This document shows positions 49,163 to 57,354 of a stretch of 64,000 bases of DNA, in pieces. This stretch comes from Arcticibacterium sp964021845 (GTDB lineage: Bacteria > Bacteroidota > Bacteroidia > Cytophagales > Spirosomataceae). The stretch is from positions 1,116,001-1,180,000 of the forward strand of contig NZ_CAXHZC010000001.1 of NCBI RefSeq assembly GCF_964021845.1. Reading direction: 5' to 3'. How positions within the stretch are numbered: position 1 is the stretch's first letter; every line of letters begins with the position of its first letter. The notes beneath the pieces were generated by a model that did not search any database, was not told the origin of the DNA, and worked only from the letters and a program-made list of their open reading frames with translations. Made by a program: the position numbers and the translations under genes.

Positions 49163-50557
49163 ATGAAAAAACTAATTCCGTTCCTACTTCTAATTTCTTT
49201 TTCAAATTTCCTAAATGCACAAATCCAAAGTAAATCAAACGCTGCAGATGGTTCCATAACCATTTCTCCGAGTGGACTAATTTCAGCAAAAAGTGATGAA
49301 AGTAAATCAACTTATAACGTAGCTCTAGGGCCAAGTGCCTTGCTTAACAATGAGGCTAACGGAAGTAATAATACTGCCATTGGATACAGAAGCTTAACAG
49401 AAAACACAGAAGGAAGCTATAATACAGCCTTTGGATCAGTTTCACTTGTAAATAATACTTTAGGCTCTGCAAATAATGCATTCGGAAGCAGCTCACTTTT
49501 CAATAATACTGAAGGAAATAATAACACTGCAGCAGGTCATGTTTCCATGTATTATAACACTAGAGGAAACAGCAATACTGCATTTGGATATTCTTCTCTT
49601 AATGCAAATACTACAGGTAGTATAAATACAGCTGTTGGCTATCGTTCTCTTTGGTTTAATACAATTGGTTTTTATAATGTAGCTATAGGAGGCGAATCTC
49701 TTTCAAAAAATACCTCTGGGAATAATAATACTGCTGTGGGTTTCAAATCTCTTTACTTGAATACCGAAGGGGATTATAATACAACAATAGGAGGTGAATC
49801 ATTGTCTAAAAATACTATTGGGATAAATAACACGGCTAATGGTTATAAAGCGATGTATAGCAATACCACAGGTAGTCACAATACTGCTCTTGGTTATACT
49901 GCACTATATACAAACTCCGAAGGAGAAAGAAATACGGCAATAGGCAGAAGCTCACTAACCGAAAACACTACTGGTGATAGAAATACAGGGGTAGGATACT
50001 TTGCCTTACAATCAAACACCACTGGTTATAGAAATACCGCCTTAGGTTACGACGCTGATGTATCTTCAGGTGATGTCAATAATTCTATAGTAATTGGTTA
50101 TCAAGCCACAGTAGATGCCAGCAATAAAATCAGGATGGGAAATGCCTATATCACCGCTGCTGACATTGAGGTAGCTTGGAATGTTACCTCAGACCGCCGC
50201 AAGAAAGAGCACATTGAAAGAGTGCCATTGGGCTTAGACTTTGTCAATGCATTAAAGCCCGTCAGCTATCACCGAAAAAACAATGAAAAAGCTGATATAG
50301 AGTTTGGCCTAATTGCTCAAGAAGTTGAAGAGACTTTGAAAGACTTCGGCTTTTCGGAAAACGACCTAGGTTTTCTTGATAAAGGACCTGACGGATATTA
50401 TTCAGTACGATATAATGACCTTATTTCTGTGCTTATTAGTGCTATTCAGGAGCAGCAAAAATTGCTAAATGTTCAAGACAATTCTTTGACTGAATTAAAT
50501 GCCAAGATGGATAGAATTGAAGCGATGTTAAATGCTGACTCTGCTGCTAAAAGGTAA
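49163..50557 (+). CDS. Secreted 17-residue-repeat protein with S74 endosialidase-type chaperone domain
   Basis: A 464-residue exported protein. I start it at ATG 49163 (MKKLIPFLLLISFSNFLNAQ, a clear signal peptide) instead of a TTG 60 bp upstream. Residues of about 60-300 consist of roughly thirteen 17-residue repeats with consensus NTA(x)GY(x)SL(xx)NT(x)G(xx). The pattern is expected to form a trimeric beta-fibre. The C-terminal domain contains TSDRRKKEHIERV and FGLIAQEVEETL, the intramolecular chaperone of endosialidase (peptidase S74). S343 and K348 have the Ser/Lys spacing that I remember for the self-cleaving dyad. A terminal coiled coil (EQQKLLNVQDNSLTELNAKM) follows. Known: S74 domains trimerise phage tailspikes and then cut themselves off. 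Here the setting is a chromosomal, probably surface fibre. Confidence 0.82.
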   Translation: MKKLIPFLLLISFSNFLNAQIQSKSNAADGSITISPSGLISAKSDESKSTYNVALGPSALLNNEANGSNNTAIGYRSLTENTEGSYNTAFGSVSLVNNTLGSANNAFGSSSLFNNTEGNNNTAAGHVSMYYNTRGNSNTAFGYSSLNANTTGSINTAVGYRSLWFNTIGFYNVAIGGESLSKNTSGNNNTAVGFKSLYLNTEGDYNTTIGGESLSKNTIGINNTANGYKAMYSNTTGSHNTALGYTALYTNSEGERNTAIGRSSLTENTTGDRNTGVGYFALQSNTTGYRNTALGYDADVSSGDVNNSIVIGYQATVDASNKIRMGNAYITAADIEVAWNVTSDRRKKEHIERVPLGLDFVNALKPVSYHRKNNEKADIEFGLIAQEVEETLKDFGFSENDLGFLDKGPDGYYSVRYNDLISVLISAIQEQQKLLNVQDNSLTELNAKMDRIEAMLNADSAAKR

Positions 50558-50691
50558 ATAAGAGGGCTAATCATTACTTGTAAAAGTTAAGTTTATGTAA
50601 ATAGTGGTATTGAAAAGCTATTCAAACTGGTTATAACCGCTTTGATACAAATCGTGATTTAAAATGGTCAGATTTTCAGTGTCATTTTAAC

Positions 50692-50699
50692 TACTTTTG
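50692..50699 (+). promoter_or_regulatory. Promoter -7-like box for surE
   Basis: TACTTTTG matches TAnnTTTG and lies 27 bp upstream of the surE ATG, a typical distance for this phylum. No clear -33 box. Confidence 0.4.
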
Positions 50700-50726
50700 T
50701 TGCGAATTATAAAATCAACAAAATAG

Positions 50727-51494
50727 ATGAAGCCACTGATAGTAGTAAGTAATGACGACGGTATAACCTCTCCGGGAATAGCGACTTTGATAGCCGCGGT
50801 TAAAGAAATTGGTGATGTATTTGTATTAGCTCCAGACAGCCCAAACTCGGGCATGGGACATGCCATTACGGTAGATAAAACATTACACACAAAGAAGTCT
50901 AATATTCATGAAGGCGTAGAAGCCTACGAATGTAGTGGAACCCCTGCCGACTGTGTAAAGCTAGCTAAGCACCATTATTTAAAAGGTAAAAAAATAGATT
51001 TAGTAGTAAGCGGTATTAATCATGGACATAACGCCTCCCTCTCTGTTTTATATTCCGGAACTATGGCTGCAGCAAGAGAGGCTTCCATAGAAGGAATACC
51101 TGCTATTGGCTTTTCTATTGATGATTTCAGCTATGATACAGACTTCTCGCATACCATTCCCTGGATTCAAAAGATTTGTAAAGCGGCTTTAGAAAATGGA
51201 ATTCCTGAACACAATGCCTTAAATGTAAATTTCCCAAAAGGGTCAAATGAGCCTATTAAAGGAGTTAAGGTGGTCCGTCAAACTAATGGTTTATGGAAAG
51301 AAGAATTTGACGCAAGAAAAGACCCTCATGGCCGTCCATATTTTTGGATGGGTGGCGAATTTATAAATCATGAACCAGAATCTACCGATACAGATATATG
51401 GTGCTTAGAGAATAATTATGTGGCTATAGTGCCATGTCATTATGATATGACTAATTATGAAGGCATTAAAGAGCTTTCTGATTGGAAGTTTTAG
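50727..51494 (+). CDS. surE: 5'/3'-nucleotidase SurE
   Basis: A 255-residue cytoplasmic phosphatase acting on nucleoside monophosphates. The metal site is formed by VSNDDGITSPGI at residues 7-18 (the adjacent Asp pair), S-N in DSPNSGMGHA and VSGINHGHNASLSVLYSGTM split over the middle, all diagnostic of SurE. It ends with the tail DWKF, of usual length. It has its own promoter-like box. The NUDIX gene is convergent, with 35 bp between them. Confidence 0.94.
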   Translation: MKPLIVVSNDDGITSPGIATLIAAVKEIGDVFVLAPDSPNSGMGHAITVDKTLHTKKSNIHEGVEAYECSGTPADCVKLAKHHYLKGKKIDLVVSGINHGHNASLSVLYSGTMAAAREASIEGIPAIGFSIDDFSYDTDFSHTIPWIQKICKAALENGIPEHNALNVNFPKGSNEPIKGVKVVRQTNGLWKEEFDARKDPHGRPYFWMGGEFINHEPESTDTDIWCLENNYVAIVPCHYDMTNYEGIKELSDWKF

Positions 51495-51529
51495 AGATTA
51501 TCAAAAGCTAGTACTTATGAACAAATGTC

Positions 51530-52081
51530 TTAAGCCAAGTTCATGAGTCTAGCTACCTTTAAAATACCCGCCACGCTTAAAGAGTCTGTAATTTCATTAT
51601 TCATCACCATTTCTAAGGCCTCCGAGATATGTACTTTTTTGACCTTTAGGTCTTCTGTATCTTCTGGCTGTGCTTGACTTTGAGAAAGGCCTTTGGCTGT
51701 GAATACATAGCCCACTTCTTTACAGACAGAGTTTGATGTATGTATTTTAAGAAGAAGTTCATATTCTTCGGCTATTAGGCCTGTCTCCTCTTTTAATTCT
51801 CTTTTGGCACATGCTACCCACTCCTCGCCTATTGGGCAGCCGCCTTCAGGAATTTCCCAAGAATATTCGTCAAGTGGAACGCGGTATTGACCTACCAACC
51901 AAGTATAACCTTCACTATCAATAGGAATAATTCCTATTGCTATGTTTTTGAAATTTACTTGTCCATAAATGGCAGGGTTACCATTTGGGTTGAGCATTTC
52001 TTTATGAACCACCTGTATCCAATTATTCTCGTATTTAGTTTCTTCGGAAAGGGTTCTCCAAGGACTTTTCTTTTCTATCAT
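51530..52081 (-). CDS. NUDIX hydrolase (ADP-ribose pyrophosphatase-like)
   Basis: A 183-residue cytoplasmic hydrolase of X-linked nucleoside diphosphates. The NUDIX box GGCPIGEEWVACAKRELKEE plus TGL fits Gx5Ex7REUxEExGU exactly. The upstream VGQYRVPLDEYSWEIPEGG is typical of ADP-sugar pyrophosphatases. I take ATG 52079-52081 (MIEKKSPWRTLSEE) as the start; upstream extension would run into the divergent CDF gene. The start codons of the two genes share bases on opposite strands (CATG at 52079-52082), which leaves no room for a normal promoter outside the coding regions. Confidence 0.9.
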   Translation of the reverse strand: MIEKKSPWRTLSEETKYENNWIQVVHKEMLNPNGNPAIYGQVNFKNIAIGIIPIDSEGYTWLVGQYRVPLDEYSWEIPEGGCPIGEEWVACAKRELKEETGLIAEEYELLLKIHTSNSVCKEVGYVFTAKGLSQSQAQPEDTEDLKVKKVHISEALEMVMNNEITDSLSVAGILKVARLMNLA

Positions 52082-53129
52082 GACTGCGAAATTAGTAGAA
52101 ATAGGTAAGTTTGATAGTCTCAAACAGAAAGTAATCCTGGAACCCAACAGTAAAAATATAAATCAGAAAGCCATTACCCTTTCATTAGCAGTAGGTGTGA
52201 TACTGATGCTAATAAAATTTTCCGCCTACTTTCTAACCAATTCCACTGCTATTCTTACAGATGCTTCGGAGTCTGTGGTTAATGTGGCTGCTGCTGCATT
52301 TGCTTTATATTCTATTTACATTTCAAACCGACCAAAAGATAGAAACCATCCATATGGTCATGGTAAAATTGAGTTTTTCTCTAGCGGCCTAGAAGGTACC
52401 ATGATAATCATGGCTGGAGTCCTAATGATTATTCCAGCAGTCTATTCCTTTTTAGAAAAGAGCCCAGTAACCGAAATAAATAACGGAATTTGGCTTGTTT
52501 TAATAACCATGTTTATCAATGGTATTTTAGGCTATTATCTCATAAATGTTGGAAATAAAAATGACTCTATTGCTTTAAAAGCAGATGGTAAACATTTATT
52601 AGTTGACAGTTATAGTAGTGCTGCATTAATAGTTGGGCTTCTCTTAGTAAAATGGAGCGGTAAAAGCTATATAGATGGTGTATTAGCTTTAGTGTTGGCG
52701 GCCTTTATTATCTATAATGGTATTAAAATACTTCGAAAGTCGGTAAGTGGATTAATGGATGAGCTAGACGAAGACACCCTAAAAACACTCCTTGAGATTC
52801 TAAATAAAAATAGAAAAGAGAGTTGGATTGATGTACATAATTTGAGAATTCAGAAGTATGGAGCCGACATACATGTAGACTGCCATCTGACACTCCCCTA
52901 CTACCTTAGCCTTGAAGATGCTCATACGCAAGTAGGGCTTTTTGAAAACATGGTGGAATCTAATTATCCGTCTGAAGTAGAAGTTTTCATTCATTCAGAC
53001 CCTTGTATACCCGAATGCTGCCATTACTGCCAAATAAAAAACTGTGAAGTTAGAAAAGAGGATTTCACAGGAATAAAGAAGTGGACGCGAAACAGGATAT
53101 TGTCAAACGCAAAGCATTTTGTGGAGTAA
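52080..53129 (+). CDS. Cation diffusion facilitator family transporter
   Basis: A 349-residue inner-membrane efflux carrier for Zn2+, Fe2+, Mn2+ or similar ions. Six helices are visible. The metal site motifs are TDASESVVNV in helix 2 and KADGKHLLVDSYSS in helix 5, with the histidine-rich loop marker RPKDRNHPYGHGKIEFFSSG. The cytoplasmic C-terminal domain has DVHNLRIQKYGADIHVDCHL. An extra tail carries six cysteines within about 15 residues (DPCIPECCHYCQIKNC), probably a metal-binding sensor. The ATG 52080 overlaps the divergent NUDIX start; a later start would need CTG or similar. The metal cannot be decided from sequence alone. Confidence 0.9.
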   Translation: MTAKLVEIGKFDSLKQKVILEPNSKNINQKAITLSLAVGVILMLIKFSAYFLTNSTAILTDASESVVNVAAAAFALYSIYISNRPKDRNHPYGHGKIEFFSSGLEGTMIIMAGVLMIIPAVYSFLEKSPVTEINNGIWLVLITMFINGILGYYLINVGNKNDSIALKADGKHLLVDSYSSAALIVGLLLVKWSGKSYIDGVLALVLAAFIIYNGIKILRKSVSGLMDELDEDTLKTLLEILNKNRKESWIDVHNLRIQKYGADIHVDCHLTLPYYLSLEDAHTQVGLFENMVESNYPSEVEVFIHSDPCIPECCHYCQIKNCEVRKEDFTGIKKWTRNRILSNAKHFVE

Positions 53130-53257
53130 GTAATGTACACTAGAGACATAGCTTTAATCTACTTGCTGGTTAAGAATGGCGATAATCACTCATAGCTATT
53201 AAAACTAATTATTAATTTCACGCATTATTTTACTTTACTATTCATTTAATTATACAC

Positions 53258-53935
53258 ATGAAAAAGCAATTTTTCTTATTTTTTATAAGCTTAGTTAGCT
53301 TAAACGCTTCTGCCCAATGGGTTAAACTATTTGACGGAAAAACTTTTGATAATTGGCATATCTACAACCACCCAGGTGAACCAGTTAGCGACAAATGGAC
53401 CATTAAAGATGGTGCCATGGTATTTAACCCAGAAGGTAAAAGTGACTGGAAGGTAAACGATTTGGTAACCGATAAAGACTTTGAAAATTTTGAATTACGC
53501 CTAGAGTGGAAAATTGAAAAAGGCGGAAATAGTGGAATTTTTTACGGCGTAAAAGAGGATGCCAAATTGCGTACGCCTTATATGAGTGGTCCTGAAATTC
53601 AAGTTTTAGATAACGAAAACCACCCAGATGGTAAAAATGGTGCTAATAGATTAGCTGGTTCTCTTTATGACATGATTCCATCAAAGTCTAAAGCAAAGCC
53701 TTATGAAGTCTGGAACAAGGTTAAAATAGTTAAAAACAACAACATGATGACCATCTGGCAAAATGGTGAATTAGCTGTTACATTCCCTACTTCTGGTCCA
53801 GAATGGGATAAAATGGTAGCTGGTAGTAAGTTTAAAGGATGGAATGATTTCGGAAAATATGCCACCGGAAAAATCGGTCTTCAAGACCATAGCAACGTAG
53901 TTTCTTTCAGAAAAATTAAGATTAAGGAGCTCTAG
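53258..53935 (+). CDS. Secreted DUF1080 (3-keto-disaccharide hydrolase family) protein
   Basis: A 225-residue exported protein. The signal peptide (ending NASAQ) is followed by one DUF1080 concanavalin-like domain: WVKLFDGKTFDNWHIY, DFENFELRLEWKIEKGGNSGIFYG, GPEIQVLDNENHPDG and GKIGLQDHSNVVSFRKIKIKEL are the typical blocks. Known: some DUF1080 proteins hydrolyse 3-keto-glycosides, and others bind carbohydrate. The acidic and histidine residues of these blocks are present, but activity is inferred. A second, larger DUF1080-like protein lies at 15376-17001. Monocistronic with a strong terminator. Confidence 0.88.
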   Translation: MKKQFFLFFISLVSLNASAQWVKLFDGKTFDNWHIYNHPGEPVSDKWTIKDGAMVFNPEGKSDWKVNDLVTDKDFENFELRLEWKIEKGGNSGIFYGVKEDAKLRTPYMSGPEIQVLDNENHPDGKNGANRLAGSLYDMIPSKSKAKPYEVWNKVKIVKNNNMMTIWQNGELAVTFPTSGPEWDKMVAGSKFKGWNDFGKYATGKIGLQDHSNVVSFRKIKIKEL

Positions 53936-53959
53936 AATGGCCTTATTTAAATTTATTGA

Positions 53960-53991
53960 GCCATTAAACTTTTCAGTTTAATGGCTTTTTT
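53960..53991 (+). terminator. Rho-independent terminator of the DUF1080 gene
   Basis: A perfect 10-bp stem, GCCATTAAAC with GTTTAATGGC around TTTTCA, followed by six T. Confidence 0.9.
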
Positions 53992-54003
53992 ATAACTAAA
54001 TTT

Positions 54004-54783
54004 CTAAGCCAGTTTAATGCGAGTAAAAACCTTTCTCATGATTAAAGTAATAGCAATATCTACAGCTATACCAATCATAAAAGCATTTCCGATGCTCATA
54101 ATCGGTAATAAATGAGCTTGCAAATATAAAAATGTAGTAAAGCCAAAAATACCGGTAAGCTGACCAATGAAAATACTTCTGACTTGGCTTATTCCCTGCG
54201 TATAGTTCACAAAAATGGCTAAAACAGCCGTCATAACAGGAAATGGTGTCAATATTCCACTCCATGTAGGACCTAGTAAATCGGCAAAATAGGTAATTAG
54301 AATTACAAAGAGTGTTATCATTATCATTCTGAGAGGTATCTCAAAACGAAGTATTTTTCGGCTTTTAACTCTTTCTGTTTTGACCGTAGGAAAAAACTTT
54401 AAACATGGAAGTATGAAGAGTAAAGTTATCACATACCATACATTGACACTAAAAAGTGGCGTTACTTTTTGCAGAGCTAATCCCGTCAAAAGATAAGCCA
54501 TATAGCCCGCCATAATACTCACAAAAATGTTTTGCTTTTGACCTATCACTATGTACGTCATACAAAACACCAACCAAGCCATAATACCCACCATTACTCC
54601 CGGAATGGCACTTATAGCAAAATCGGCTCCTTGCTCTAAAGCAATAAAAAGGATAATAGGACCTGCCACCCATGGCAAACTAGCTATAACACCTCCAAGA
54701 TTGTTTCCCCACTTCTTGCTTATGTAAGTTACCCCAGCAATTACTGGTGGCATTATTATAATTTTTATTAAAAAAGTATTCAT
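54004..54783 (-). CDS. Polytopic membrane protein, family not identified
   Basis: A 259-residue inner-membrane protein with about eight helices and very short loops. It seems to have an internal duplication: the N-terminal helix pair ends with GGVIASLPWVAGPIILFIA, and the C-terminal half has a similar segment, WSGILTPFPVMTAVLAIF, in the corresponding place. This layout resembles small GlpM-like membrane proteins, but I am not certain. No catalytic motif is visible. It is convergent with the DUF1080 gene and starts at ATG 54781-54783. It is separated from folE by 117 bp containing folE's terminator. Confidence 0.65.
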   Translation of the reverse strand: MNTFLIKIIIMPPVIAGVTYISKKWGNNLGGVIASLPWVAGPIILFIALEQGADFAISAIPGVMVGIMAWLVFCMTYIVIGQKQNIFVSIMAGYMAYLLTGLALQKVTPLFSVNVWYVITLLFILPCLKFFPTVKTERVKSRKILRFEIPLRMIMITLFVILITYFADLLGPTWSGILTPFPVMTAVLAIFVNYTQGISQVRSIFIGQLTGIFGFTTFLYLQAHLLPIMSIGNAFMIGIAVDIAITLIMRKVFTRIKLA

Positions 54784-54847
54784 GCAGCAAATATTAATTG
54801 AATATTCAAATTAAGCCAAACTGCTATGTGTTTTGTGCTATATAAAC

Positions 54848-54879
54848 AAAAAAACTCCATAAACTAGATGTCTATGGAG
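54848..54879 (-). terminator. Rho-independent terminator of folE
   Basis: On the minus strand CTCCATA pairs with TATGGAG around an 11-base loop, followed by seven T. It lies 22 bp after the folE stop codon. Confidence 0.75.
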
Positions 54880-54900
54880 CATAAAAAGTAAGTATACTTC

Positions 54901-55617
54901 TTAGTATTTTAACTCTCCTCTGCGTAAGCTTATCATTCTTATAAATTCATTTCTTGTTTCTGGATTGTCAAACTCTCCTCCGTAAAAAGAGGTCACGGTA
55001 GATGATGTCTGGTCGTTAATACCTCTAGAAGAAACACACATGTGGTCTGCATCTAAAATTACCGCTACGCTGTCTGTACCTAAAACCGTTTTAAGAGCTT
55101 CGCCAATTTGAATGGTCATTCGTTCTTGCACCTGCGGCCTTCTAGCAAAATGATTTACTACGCGGTGAAGTTTTGACAAACCTATTACATGCCCATTAGC
55201 TATGTAAGCTACATGAGCTTTCCCCACTATAGGCACAAAATGGTGCTCACAGTTAGAATGAAACATGATATCACGCTCCACCAACATTTCATTGTACTTA
55301 TAATGGTTTTTAAAATGCGTAAGGGCTGGCAAGTTTTTCGGATTTAATCCAGAAAAAAGCTCTTTTACGTACATCTTAGCGACTCGCCTTGGCGTTCCAC
55401 TCAAACTATCATCTGTCAAGTCAAGACCCATGATTTGCATAATTTGACTAAAATGTTCTTCGATTTTCTGCATTTTAGTATCATCATCCATTTCAAACGC
55501 ATCTTTACGAAGTGGCGTATCAAAAATATTGGTAGAGATGTGGTCATCGCCAATTTCATCAATCTGGCGTTCCGTCCTGTTATCCTGGGTATTCGACATA
55601 ATTTCTTTCTGTTTCAT
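54901..55617 (-). CDS. folE: GTP cyclohydrolase I
   Basis: A 238-residue enzyme turning GTP into 7,8-dihydroneopterin triphosphate, used for folate and, with QueD, for queuosine. Key motifs are GTPRRVAKMYVKELFSGL, HSNCEHHFVPI with the zinc cysteine and histidines, GLSKLHRVVNHFARRPQVQE and MCVSSRGI with the second zinc cysteine. The N-terminal 50 residues are less conserved, as is usual. The start is uncertain: ATG 55615-55617 overlaps queD by 38 bp, and ATG 55597-55599 (MSNTQDNR) overlaps it by 20 bp. Either way the two genes are translated together, with queD first. Confidence 0.94.
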   Translation of the reverse strand: MKQKEIMSNTQDNRTERQIDEIGDDHISTNIFDTPLRKDAFEMDDDTKMQKIEEHFSQIMQIMGLDLTDDSLSGTPRRVAKMYVKELFSGLNPKNLPALTHFKNHYKYNEMLVERDIMFHSNCEHHFVPIVGKAHVAYIANGHVIGLSKLHRVVNHFARRPQVQERMTIQIGEALKTVLGTDSVAVILDADHMCVSSRGINDQTSSTVTSFYGGEFDNPETRNEFIRMISLRRGELKY

Positions 55618-55996
55618 AGAGCCTTACTTTAAGGTCAAGCTCGTGGTTATTTAAGGCTCTTTCTAATTTTTCGTAAATCACAATAGCAATATTCTCCGCT
55701 GTTGGGTTTAACTCTTTAAACTCTGGTACATCTAAATTCAGATTTTTATGGTCAAAAGCATCCAAAACATGCTCCTTAATCAAATCAGAAAGTACTTTAA
55801 TGTCTATAACATATCCAGTTTCGGGATTTACCTCTCCTACCACTTTGATATCTAGGTTATAATTGTGACCATGAAAGTTTGGGTTATTGCATTTACCAAA
55901 AACAGCATCATTCTTTTCATCAGACCAATCTGGTCTATGTAACCTATGAGCGGCATTAAAATGCTCTTTCCTAAAAACTGCTACTTTTCTATTCAA
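55580..55996 (-). CDS. queD: 6-carboxy-5,6,7,8-tetrahydropterin synthase
   Basis: A 138-residue enzyme of the 6-pyruvoyl-tetrahydropterin synthase family. Zinc-binding histidines are in HFNAAHRLHR and FHGHNYNLDI, and the catalytic cysteine precedes them in GKCNNPNFHGH. FDHKNLNLDVPEF and ENIAIVIYEKLE are further family blocks. At 138 residues with this cysteine placement it fits QueD, which uses the FolE product to make the precursor of 7-deazaguanine. It is followed by folE in overlap, and queG lies elsewhere in the window, which supports a complete queuosine pathway in the organism. Confidence 0.9.
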   Translation of the reverse strand: MNRKVAVFRKEHFNAAHRLHRPDWSDEKNDAVFGKCNNPNFHGHNYNLDIKVVGEVNPETGYVIDIKVLSDLIKEHVLDAFDHKNLNLDVPEFKELNPTAENIAIVIYEKLERALNNHELDLKVRLYETERNYVEYPG

Positions 55997-56251
55997 TAGT
56001 TTGAGATTTGAGATAAAGAAATTAAAAACAAAGTCTGTGCTTCATATTTCTTATCGGATAGAGATTTAAACTCTTTTGAAAATGGATAACTGAAATATAA
56101 GCGAATACGTTCATTTACGAATTCTAGTTTCTAACAGATCCACATCCATTTTATTAAAAGCAATATTTTTAAAATTCTCTAAGTATTGAAAACTAAAAAC
56201 TATTTAATGTAGCTTTTCGTTGAACTATAGATCCTCATTATAAAAGTATCT

Positions 56252-57238
56252 ATGGCTATGAAAACCTTCCAATTCTCCACTTATCTTGTATTTCAAATTA
56301 TTCTTTTCCCTATTAGCTTTTTTGGGCTCGTCCTGAGTACTATAAAATATTGGGCTTTAAGAAACGCTGTAAAACTTCCCGTTTCAGTAACCAATCCACT
56401 TTTTAACAAATGGGTGCTTCATACCTTTAAACAGAGAAAAGATGTAGGTGCTGTAGAAATGCTGAGCAATTTACCTGAAATTTCTATGGCAGGGCTTTGG
56501 TATATGTTTCTCCCTGCAATTATAGCAAATAGATTGACCGGTTATTTGCCAAGTTTTGCCCGTATTTCACAACGAGAAAAAGAATCTATTTATACCCTAT
56601 TAGCATCTAGAACCGTCTTTTTTGACAAAATTTATGAAGAGAATCTTGAAGGAATTGAACAAGTCGTGCTCATTGGAGCGGGTTTTGACACACGCTTAAT
56701 AAAGTATTGTAAACATAAAAAAATTGCAGCTTTCGAATTAGACAGTAAAGCGGTTTTAGAACAAAAAAAATCTGTTTCTCAAAGAGCTGAATTAGACCAA
56801 TCATGGATTAATACTATCTCAACAGACTTCAAAAGTCTTGATTGGGTGAAAAAATTATTCCTAAAAGGTTTCCAAAAAGAAAAGAAAACTCTTTTCCTCT
56901 TAGAAGGTTACACCACCAGTGCAGACGAAAACGAGTTAATTCAAACTTTAAAAGAAATTTCTAAAATTTGCTCTAAAGGCAGCCAAGTCGCTTTTGACTT
57001 TTATTCTATGGAGTTTCAAGAGCAACGTCAGGAGTCTTTTAAATTAAAAGATAAGCTTTTGATAAGGCTTAATGGACAAAAACTAAAGTTTGGCATTGAG
57101 ATGACTGCTGCTCCTAAAGTTTACTTGACCAACCTTATGACCTATGCTGACATGTTTCTGACGGATTTTGTAATGATGGGCGACTTCACCCCTACTAGCC
57201 GGCCTTTAGGGGCATTAGTTTTAGCTCAAAAACACTAG
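56252..57238 (+). CDS. LCMT/PPM1-family SAM-dependent methyltransferase
   Basis: A 328-residue protein. The first 30 residues form a hydrophobic helix (VFQIILFPISFFGLVLS), so it is probably membrane-anchored. The catalytic domain of the leucine carboxyl methyltransferase-like family has the SAM motif VVLIGAGFDTRLIKY, the acidic residue in AAFELDSKAV, and LFLLEGYTTSADENELIQTL, which is characteristic of this family. Known: bacterial members methylate carboxyl or hydroxyl groups of small molecules; substrates are mostly unknown. It stands alone. The 255-bp gap upstream holds nothing that I recognise. Confidence 0.8.
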   Translation: MAMKTFQFSTYLVFQIILFPISFFGLVLSTIKYWALRNAVKLPVSVTNPLFNKWVLHTFKQRKDVGAVEMLSNLPEISMAGLWYMFLPAIIANRLTGYLPSFARISQREKESIYTLLASRTVFFDKIYEENLEGIEQVVLIGAGFDTRLIKYCKHKKIAAFELDSKAVLEQKKSVSQRAELDQSWINTISTDFKSLDWVKKLFLKGFQKEKKTLFLLEGYTTSADENELIQTLKEISKICSKGSQVAFDFYSMEFQEQRQESFKLKDKLLIRLNGQKLKFGIEMTAAPKVYLTNLMTYADMFLTDFVMMGDFTPTSRPLGALVLAQKH

Positions 57239-57354
57239 TAAAGAAGAATTATAAATTAATTCAGCCTACTAAAAGTAAAATAATCGATAGTTATTAAGAA
57301 ATATATAAGGTCTTTTATCTATTTTTAAAATAATTTAATAACTAACCTTTTCGT

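Noticed and set aside
49300..50100. CRISPR or tandem DNA repeat array
   Set aside because: The periodicity of 51 bp is explained by 17-residue protein repeats in an intact coding frame with a signal peptide and S74 domain.
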